Source: Micromonospora sp. CP22
GTDB lineage: Bacteria; Actinomycetota; Actinomycetes; Mycobacteriales; Micromonosporaceae
DNA length: 64,000 nt
Direction: 5' to 3'
Assembly: GCF_009712475.1 (NCBI RefSeq)
Contig: NZ_VCJO01000016.1
Coordinates: forward strand, 1-64,000
Below, piece by piece: positions 57,852 through 64,000 of the stretch. The position numbers and the translations under genes were made by a program. Numbering within the stretch: position 1 is the stretch's first letter; every line of letters begins with the position of its first letter. A model generated the notes under the pieces. That model ran no database searches. It worked only from the letters and a program-made list of their open reading frames with translations, and was not told the DNA's origin.

Positions 57852-58778
57852 GTGTCACAAGAACGGCCGACCGAGTGGGACGTCCCGGTGGACGACCGAA
57901 CTCTCGCCGTCGAGACATCGGGCAAGGCGGACGGTTTCCCGATCTTCCTGATGCACGGAATGCCCGGCAGCCGCAGCGGCCCGAAGCCCCGACGCATGAT
58001 CCTGCACCTGCTCGGCATCCGGCTCATCTGCTACGACCGTCCGGGCTATGGCAGATCGAGTCGCCATCCTGGCCGTCGCGTCGTCGACGCGGTACGAGAC
58101 GTCCACGCGATCGCCAACCACCTCGAACTGGACACCTTCGCCATCGTCGGCCGCTCCGGCGGCGGGCCGCACGCCCTCGCCTGCGCCGCCAGTGACCTGT
58201 TCGCTGGTCGGCTGACCCGGGCCGCGGTACTGGTCTCCCCGGCTCCCACCGACGCACCCGGTCTGGACTGGTATGCGGGCATGGCCCCTTCCAACGTCCA
58301 GGCATACCGCGAGGCGATGTCCGACCAGCGCAGGCTGATCGAGTCGCTGACCATCCGGGCTGACCGCACCCGGCGAGATCCGGCAAGCGTGGTCCGTTTC
58401 CTCGACGGCGAGTTGAGTGCCGCCGATCGCCATGTGGTCGAGGACGTCGCGATTCGCCGGCAGTTGGCCACGAGCTTCGCGGAGGCGGTCCGCTTCGGTG
58501 CCGATGGTTGGATCGACGACGCGCTGGCACTCAGCCAGGACTGGGGCTTCGACCCGTCGTCGATAACCGTTCCGGTTCGCCTGTGGCACGGTGCCGACGA
58601 CGCCTTCTCGCCGGTCTCCCACGCCCGCTGGCTCAAATCGCGAATCCCGCACGCGGAGTTCGAAGAGCAGCCCGGGGCGGGCCATTTCGCCGCAATGCAG
58701 ATCCTGCCGGACATCCTCGCCTGGCTCGCTACCCCCCAGGCGGATCTCGTCGACGCTCGTCTGGGCGGTCGGGTCTGA
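57852..58778 (+). CDS. Alpha/beta hydrolase
   Basis: 308 residues from a GTG with AAGG about 9 nt upstream. HGMPGSR (oxyanion hole), nucleophile Ser in VGRSGGGPHA, Asp in HGADDAF and His in GAGHFA give a complete triad. It is cytoplasmic; the substrate is unknown. The upstream 213 nt contain an 8-bp inverted repeat, GGGTATCC at 57691 and GGATACCC at 57729, of unknown use. Its stop lies inside the terminator hairpin shared with the convergent Fxs operon. Confidence 0.87.
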   Translation: MSQERPTEWDVPVDDRTLAVETSGKADGFPIFLMHGMPGSRSGPKPRRMILHLLGIRLICYDRPGYGRSSRHPGRRVVDAVRDVHAIANHLELDTFAIVGRSGGGPHALACAASDLFAGRLTRAAVLVSPAPTDAPGLDWYAGMAPSNVQAYREAMSDQRRLIESLTIRADRTRRDPASVVRFLDGELSAADRHVVEDVAIRRQLATSFAEAVRFGADGWIDDALALSQDWGFDPSSITVPVRLWHGADDAFSPVSHARWLKSRIPHAEFEEQPGAGHFAAMQILPDILAWLATPQADLVDARLGGRV

Positions 58779-58791
58779 CCCGACCGCCCAG
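58761..58791. terminator. Bidirectional terminator between the hydrolase and fxsT
   Basis: CTGGGCGGTCGGGT (58761-58774) pairs perfectly with 58778-58791 over 14 bp, loop CTG. It overlaps the last codons of the hydrolase and lies 28 nt from the stop of the convergent fxsT. Confidence 0.85.
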
Positions 58792-58818
58792 CGAGTCGCG
58801 GCGAGGTCGCCGCACCAC

Positions 58819-61800
58819 TTAGAACGGGTGCGGATCCAGCACCCGATCGAGCAGCTTCCGCTGACCGAGCGCACGCACGTCCGGATGACCACCACCGAGC
58901 CGCTTGACCAGCTCGGCCACCGCCGCGTCCAGTTCCTCCGGTGCTGGATCCGGGTCCCGCAGGTGACGAAGCAACGCCAGGTTGGCCGCGGCCCGCAGGG
59001 TGTCCGGGTGCTGGGGCCCGAGCACGCTCCGCAGCACCTTACGCAGGTCGTCCATCAGCTCGAACGCTCCGGCGAGATCCCCGGTCTCCGCCTTGCAGAT
59101 CGCCAGGTTCATCTGGGCGGCGAGCACGAACGGGTGCTGCGCATGGAGCACCTCACCCAGCCCACCAGCCGCCACCTGAGCCGACAACCGGGCAGGCTCC
59201 CGCTCGCCCAGCGCCCGGGCCGCCACCGCGAGGTTGTTCTCGCAGATCAACGTGTGTGGGTGTCGCGGACCGAGCAACGCCCGGTAGAGCGCCTGCACTG
59301 CCCGCAACTCTCCCTCGGCTCCGGCGGGGTCATCGAGCGCCAGCAGGTTCGTCGCCCGGCTCAGCCGGGCCGCCAGCGTGTCCGGGCTGTCCTCCCCGTA
59401 CGTCGCCCGCAACGCGTCGTACGCGGCGTCGAGGAGTTGGGCCGCCTCGGCGGACCGACCCACCGTGCGCAGCGCCACCCCCAGGTTCGTCTGCGCACCG
59501 AGCGTAGCCAGTGCGTTGACACCGGACAGCTTCTGGAAGTCGGTGAACACCTCCTGCGAGTGCACCAGGGAACGGTCGTACTCGCCGGACTCCCGCAGGT
59601 CTCGGGCCAGGTTCACGGCCGAGGCGAGGGTCCAGGGATTGAGCCGGCCGAACATCACCCGGCGCTGCTCGTAAACCTGCTGGTCCAGCCGTTGCGCCTC
59701 GGCGACCCTGCCGTTGAGTCGCATCGACACGGCCAGGTTGTTCAATGCCGCCAAGGTACGTGGGAAGTTCTCACCGAAGTCCCGCGACCACATCGCGTAG
59801 GTCTGCTCGTCCTGCTTCAGCGCATCGGCGTACCTGCCAAGACCGCGCAGGTCGGCGGCGAGCCCACCTGCGGTCATCAGCGCGTCGGCGTGCGTCGGAC
59901 CGAGCAGTTCCCGCTGCTGGGCGAGGGTTTCCTCGTCGAATGCGTGAGCCTGTTCGAAGTGGCCCTGTGAGCGCAGGATGTTGCCGAAGTTGAAGCGCAG
60001 CCGCAGCAGCGGCGGGCGCAGCATCTCCTGCTCGTCGGGGTCGGTGCTCGCCTGAAGCCGGTCGTTCCATGCCCCGAGGATCCGCTCGCCAAGTTCACGG
60101 GCCTGGCCCAGCACCCCGCGCAGCCAGATGTAACGCACCCGCTCGACCAGCAACTCCAGCACCGCCGGATCGTCGGAGTCGAGCGCCGCCTGCATGGCTA
60201 CCTGCGACTCCTCCAGGTGGGGCCAGAGCATTCGGAAGCGTTCCCAGTTGTCCGCCACGTCCACGTCGCTGTCCGGCCGGGCCGCGGCCAGGGCACTGAT
60301 CACCTGCCGGCGGATGCTCTGCCGCTCCTCCTCGGTCATCCGACGTTGGACGGCGTCGCGCAGCAGGCGGTGGATCTCGATCTGTTGCGCTCGGGTGTCG
60401 AGCCGCAGCAGCGCCAGCCGGTTGATGCGCTGGATCAGTCTCGCGGCGCCGGAGCGGGTCGGTACCGACGGGTCGGCCTGCCGCAGCAGATCTCCGATAC
60501 CCCTGCTGTTGAGCAGTTCGATGGAGACCTTCACCGACAGCACCGAGCAGATCTCCAGCAGGCGGTACGCGCCGGGTGAATCCGCCTTCAGCCGGTCCAG
60601 GGATGGTCCCCAGGTCTCCAGGGCGGCGCCGTCCTCGGCCAACGCGACCAGGTAGTCGTCCACCGAACCACCGCTATCAGCCAGCAGGGCGCCACCGACG
60701 GTGAGGGCGATCGGCAGGTCGCCGAGTGCCTCGGCGACGCGGTCCGCGTCCGGCTCGGAAAGGCTGGTTACCTGGCGCCGGAGATGCGCGATGCTCTCGG
60801 CCCGGCTGAACGGACTGATCTCGACGGTCTCCGCGCTCTCTTCCCAGGTCCGTTCCCGAGCGGTGATGATGATGTGGCCCCGCCCGCCCTGCGGCAGGAA
60901 CTCCTCGATCTCCCGGTAGTCCGCGACGTTGTCGAAGACCAGCAGCCAGCGCGGATAGCGGTCACCGCGGATCAGCGTGTCGTGCACCTGACGGATCGCG
61001 GCCGGGATGTTCACCGCCTCAGGCAGCCCCATCCGTTGGCCGAGATCCACCAACGACGAGTCGACGAGCGCCTTCGGGTCGGCCTCGATCCAGAACACCA
61101 GGTCATAAGCCGTCCGGAAGCGATGGACGTACTCCAGGGCGATCTGGCTCTTGCCCACACCACCCATCCCGCGCAGTGCGACCAGAGAGTATCCACGGCT
61201 GGCACCGGCCTGGAGTAGCCTCCGCAACCTGCGCAGCTCATCGTCGCGCCCGATGAATTGGACGTTGGCGACCGGCGTCTTCTGCAGTTCCGGACCAGCA
61301 CCCGGATAGCGGGTCCCGGTCGCCGCAGTCACGTCCGCGCTGGTCTGCTCGACACGGCCGACCAGCCGCAGCAGACTCGCCGCCGCATCGGTCGCCCTCG
61401 TCACACCGTTGAGGAAGACCGACGTCTCCAGCGTGAACTCAGGCAGTGGCTTGACATCGTCGATGTACACGGCCAGCGGGGTGCCGGAGCCGGGGGTCTC
61501 CGACGGCGGCAACGCCTCCGGCGCGGTCTCCGCGTACGACGTCGACACGACAGTCAGCGTCCGGATCGGCGTGGCTCCCCGGCGAAGCGAAGGTGACCCC
61601 CCGTCGAGGACCTGGATGCCGACCAGGCCGAGGATCCGCACGATCCACTCCGCCCAGACCTCGTCCTTCGGCGCGTAGCGCAGCAGGATCTCCCCCTGCG
61701 GCAGGAACCTCTTGCGTTCGTACTGTGACCGCAGTTGGCTGCGTACCGCATCGTCCAGCCGCGGCAGGGACCGGACCTGGCCGTCGGTGATCGCCGCGGT

Positions 61801-62706
61801 TAGCCGCTCGTACGCCGACAGCATCGATCGGTCGGTGCCGAAGGTCGCCAGCGTCTCCTCATACGCGTAGTAGGCCACATAGGGCACCTCGACCTCGGCC
61901 CAGTAGTCGCGGCGGTCGCTCTCGCTCATACCGGCCGGCAGGCCCGCGAAGCGGTGCATGGCCAGCGCGCGTCCGGCGTTGGCTTTGTCCTGTTCCGCCG
62001 GGTCGACCCGCATCGGTGCCGGCAGCACCCGGATCCGACGGTGGTTGACATACCGTTCGGTCACCTCGCGGGCCACCTGGGCCGCGCCTTCGATGCCCTG
62101 GTCGCTGAACGTGAAGCAGTCGACTAGCACGTCCGGCAGGTGGATCGTGCAGATGCTGGCCACATCGCTCAGCCCGGTCCGACTGTCGATCAACGTGTAG
62201 TCGTAGTTGCGCCGCATGTCCTCGCGCAACGCGTCGATGAACGCCGCACCGCCCAGTCCGTCGTAGAACACGTCCCAGTCCAGGCCACTGATCCCGGCAG
62301 CATAGTCCCGGTTGTGTCGGCCGGCGGACAGGAAGTCGAGGCTACCCCCACCGGGGAAGGTGTAGTTCAGCGAGAACGCGAACCGCTGCACCCTCGCGTA
62401 CTCCGCCTCCCAACCGTTCGGCAGCAGCCGGCTCTTCGGCAGCCCGTCGGAATCCTTGGCCGACGCCTGGGTCTCGAAAGCGCGAATCATGTCGATGACC
62501 CCGCCGGTGCCGGGCAGGACACTCAAGTCGATGAACGGATGGAAGAACCGGTGTAGACCCGGCGACTCGAGATCCCAGTCGGCGACCAACACCTTCTTAC
62601 CGTTCGCCGCCAGGATCCACGCCACGTTTGCCAATGCCATGGTCCGGCCCGTACCACCCTTGAACGAGTAGAACGTGACCACCTGGCCGTTGCGTTCGTC
62701 AGTCAT
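58819..62706 (-). CDS. fxsT: FxsT: FxSxx-COOH system tetratricopeptide repeat protein
   Basis: 1,295 residues. Residues 1-320 are ParA/MinD-like (FYSFKGGTGRTMALANVAW, VADWDLESPGLHRFFHPF, TLIDSRTGLSD); Arg21 replaces the P-loop lysine. About 330-450 is TIR-like (LLRYAPKDEVWAEWIVRILG). About 490-800 is NB-ARC with Walker A GMGGVGKS (513-520, Lys519) and RWLLVFDNVADYREI. About 850-1290 are kinesin-light-chain-like TPRs (RTLAALNNLAVSMRLNGRVA). This order matches the FxSxx-COOH system TPR protein as I know it. The ATG overlaps the fxsC stop (ATGA). It should act with the TIR-like FxsC, a radical-SAM maturase and a peptide ending FxSxx, whose genes lie beyond the window. Confidence 0.9.
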   Translation of the reverse strand: MTDERNGQVVTFYSFKGGTGRTMALANVAWILAANGKKVLVADWDLESPGLHRFFHPFIDLSVLPGTGGVIDMIRAFETQASAKDSDGLPKSRLLPNGWEAEYARVQRFAFSLNYTFPGGGSLDFLSAGRHNRDYAAGISGLDWDVFYDGLGGAAFIDALREDMRRNYDYTLIDSRTGLSDVASICTIHLPDVLVDCFTFSDQGIEGAAQVAREVTERYVNHRRIRVLPAPMRVDPAEQDKANAGRALAMHRFAGLPAGMSESDRRDYWAEVEVPYVAYYAYEETLATFGTDRSMLSAYERLTAAITDGQVRSLPRLDDAVRSQLRSQYERKRFLPQGEILLRYAPKDEVWAEWIVRILGLVGIQVLDGGSPSLRRGATPIRTLTVVSTSYAETAPEALPPSETPGSGTPLAVYIDDVKPLPEFTLETSVFLNGVTRATDAAASLLRLVGRVEQTSADVTAATGTRYPGAGPELQKTPVANVQFIGRDDELRRLRRLLQAGASRGYSLVALRGMGGVGKSQIALEYVHRFRTAYDLVFWIEADPKALVDSSLVDLGQRMGLPEAVNIPAAIRQVHDTLIRGDRYPRWLLVFDNVADYREIEEFLPQGGRGHIIITARERTWEESAETVEISPFSRAESIAHLRRQVTSLSEPDADRVAEALGDLPIALTVGGALLADSGGSVDDYLVALAEDGAALETWGPSLDRLKADSPGAYRLLEICSVLSVKVSIELLNSRGIGDLLRQADPSVPTRSGAARLIQRINRLALLRLDTRAQQIEIHRLLRDAVQRRMTEEERQSIRRQVISALAAARPDSDVDVADNWERFRMLWPHLEESQVAMQAALDSDDPAVLELLVERVRYIWLRGVLGQARELGERILGAWNDRLQASTDPDEQEMLRPPLLRLRFNFGNILRSQGHFEQAHAFDEETLAQQRELLGPTHADALMTAGGLAADLRGLGRYADALKQDEQTYAMWSRDFGENFPRTLAALNNLAVSMRLNGRVAEAQRLDQQVYEQRRVMFGRLNPWTLASAVNLARDLRESGEYDRSLVHSQEVFTDFQKLSGVNALATLGAQTNLGVALRTVGRSAEAAQLLDAAYDALRATYGEDSPDTLAARLSRATNLLALDDPAGAEGELRAVQALYRALLGPRHPHTLICENNLAVAARALGEREPARLSAQVAAGGLGEVLHAQHPFVLAAQMNLAICKAETGDLAGAFELMDDLRKVLRSVLGPQHPDTLRAAANLALLRHLRDPDPAPEELDAAVAELVKRLGGGHPDVRALGQRKLLDRVLDPHPF

Positions 62707-63950
62707 CGATCCTCTTCTGCACCTGGAAACACGTTGCTGCCACCTGACGTTTCGGGCCGACCGAGCTGTGGTCGCCGAACCCGGGGTCGGTCCGTCGGCA
62801 CGACGGGTGCGTTCTTGAGGAACTGGCGGCGGGCCTCGGTCACCAACTCCGGCATGATCTTGACGAACTCCGACAGTTGGCTGATCCGCCTCGCCGTCGG
62901 CCGATTGGCGCGGTCGAAGATCCGCGCGACCCGATCTGCGAACCGATCTCCTGCGGATCTGGCCAACGGATCGTTCTCATTGAGCACCACCAGCGGAATC
63001 ACCCACCGAGGCAGCCGTTTGAGCACGAGCGCCAGGTCATGCTCCCCGGCACTGTCACTGACGATCCACGGATCGACTAGTAGCACCGAGGGACAGCGGG
63101 CCATCACATCCCCGGCATTGGCGAAGCTGGTGATGTGGGTGGACAAGCCCAGCCGCTCGGCGGTGCTCGCCACGTACTTGGCGGCGGGCAACGCCTGGTC
63201 CTGCCCGAACGGGCGCCACTGCTCGCTGCGATCGGCGTAGACCCCGGGCGCACCCTCCGCCGGCGCCTCGGCCCGGGTCGGTGCGGCGACAACCACCACG
63301 AACTGTGCGTCCGCCCGCGAGGTGGAACGCGCGTCGGCCACCTTCGGCACCACGGAGGACGGTAATGGATGCCGTTGCGCGATCTGCGTGATCTCCGTCG
63401 CGATGCGGTTCAGCACCTCCCGGTACGCCGAGCGGTAGCTGGCGAGCATGCACAGCGCGCGTAACCCGTTCTCGGCGTACCCGACGACATCACCGGCGAG
63501 TTCGAGCGCCTCACGGGTTTCGGCCGTCTGGTCCCACGGTGGCAGTGGGATCCACAGGACCGGCACGATGTGTCGGTACTTCTCACCGACCGTGGATGCC
63601 TTCAGCCGACGCCGGAACGCCTCCAACTCGCCGAGCGGCCAAGAGTTGCTGAGATACGCGGGCGAGTAGAGCGGCACGAACACCTGTGTGTTACCGAGCG
63701 CGATGGTCAACGTCTCTTCCCAGTCCGCACCGGAGCTCAACTGCGCGTCGAAGAACCCGACCTGCTGGTCGTCCGGGACGGAGATCTGACCGCGGATCGC
63801 CGCCGACAGATCGTCGAAGAACACCTTGACCCACTTGTCCGGGTCCAGCCGGGGATCCTCCAGCATCGGCGGAGAATGGGCGTAGCTGAGGAAGAAGTAC
63901 GTGCCGCGGTCGACCGACACGGGTGCCGCCGTCGCCCCGATCCCGCTCAT
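62703..63950 (-). CDS. fxsC: FxsC: TIR-like protein of the FxSxx-COOH system
   Basis: 415 residues. TYFFLSYAHSPPM, WVKVFFDDLSAAIRGQ, VGFFDAQLSSGADWEETLTIALGNTQVFVPLYSPAYLSN follow the TIR-like pattern of FxsC. A second half (about 215-350) is receiver-like or TIR-like (QFVVVVAAPTRAEAP, MARCPSVLLVDPWIVSD). ATG at 63950 with GGAGGG upstream; overlaps both neighbours (ATGA). Whether it has NADase activity is not known from sequence. Confidence 0.9.
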   Translation of the reverse strand: MSGIGATAAPVSVDRGTYFFLSYAHSPPMLEDPRLDPDKWVKVFFDDLSAAIRGQISVPDDQQVGFFDAQLSSGADWEETLTIALGNTQVFVPLYSPAYLSNSWPLGELEAFRRRLKASTVGEKYRHIVPVLWIPLPPWDQTAETREALELAGDVVGYAENGLRALCMLASYRSAYREVLNRIATEITQIAQRHPLPSSVVPKVADARSTSRADAQFVVVVAAPTRAEAPAEGAPGVYADRSEQWRPFGQDQALPAAKYVASTAERLGLSTHITSFANAGDVMARCPSVLLVDPWIVSDSAGEHDLALVLKRLPRWVIPLVVLNENDPLARSAGDRFADRVARIFDRANRPTARRISQLSEFVKIMPELVTEARRQFLKNAPVVPTDRPRVRRPQLGRPETSGGSNVFPGAEEDR

Positions 63951-64000
63951 CTGTCCCTCCTGGAGAACTTCCTGGGGTGCCGGCTCGGCTCGCTGAGCAC
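63947..64000 (-). CDS. C-terminal end of the gene upstream of fxsC (partial)
   Basis: Seventeen codons ending in a TGA that overlaps the fxsC start (ATGA): ...LSEPSRHPRKFSRRDR. The frame is open to the window edge. In Fxs loci the gene before fxsC is often fxsB, a radical-SAM peptide maturase; the visible tail is too short to confirm that. Confidence 0.5.
   Translation of the reverse strand: MLSEPSRHPRKFSRRDR

Noticed and set aside
1..64000. Mobile elements, CRISPR arrays, tRNA or rRNA genes
   Set aside because: No transposase or integrase motifs, no regularly spaced repeats and no tRNA-like arms were found on either strand by reading.

Overview
The window is GC-rich (about 70%) with strong G/C bias at third codon positions, AGGAG-type ribosome binding sites, frequent GTG starts, ATGA/GTGA start-stop overlaps and several apparently leaderless genes. 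Together with the Tat/lipoprotein signals, CBM2 modules and Fxs genes, this points to a filamentous actinobacterium, most likely Micromonosporaceae (Micromonospora-like). No tRNA, rRNA, CRISPR array, transposase or integrase was seen.

Left part (1-27.8 kb): a glucuronoxylan-degradation region. It holds a secreted GH10 xylanase (cut by the window edge), a CE7 acetylxylan esterase, a LacI repressor, a GH3 beta-xylosidase/glucosidase, an LplB-YtcP-LplA-type ABC importer, a GH39 beta-xylosidase, a DUF624 protein, an AraC regulator, a GH67 alpha-glucuronidase, a second sugar ABC importer (BxlEFG-like) and a secreted GH30 xylanase. A tri-modular FN3/CBM2 protein (31 kb) and a 1,123-residue CBM22-CBM22-GH10-CBM9-CBM2 xylanase (53.5 kb) belong functionally with it. 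The products would cut xylan outside the cell, import aldouronates and xylo-oligosaccharides, and remove acetyl, glucuronosyl and xylosyl groups inside. Two operator classes tie the genes together: CCGAAANTTTCGG near the LacI gene, the GH3 operon, the GH10 gene and (degenerate) the second importer; and ACTTCCGGAAG just upstream of the -35 of GH67 and of the large GH10.

Middle part: an autoregulated ECF sigma factor with a divergent beta-propeller lipoprotein (both leaderless, with matching promoters), a TOPRIM protein, a MOSC protein, two ABC exporter modules (one with a winged-helix regulator, one with a NarL-type two-component system), a DUF305/LVIVD pair, a NYN-OST-HTH protein and a nucleosidase.

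The most unusual locus is 40.1-48.7 kb. A 1,705-residue protein fuses a trypsin-like protease, a STAND-type NTPase, a TPR array and a VirD4/TraG-like ATPase. It is co-transcribed with a one-helix membrane protein, faces a convergent trypco2 protein, and is divergent from a 771-residue membrane protein with a Clp-N-like tail. It looks like an NTP-dependent conflict (defence) system.

Right part: an ABC-F ATPase with a leader peptide, an APC permease, a GlxA-type regulator, a hemerythrin remnant, the large GH10 xylanase, an alpha/beta hydrolase, and the end of an FxSxx-COOH locus (fxsC TIR-like, fxsT ParA/TIR/NB-ARC/TPR, and the last codons of an upstream gene).
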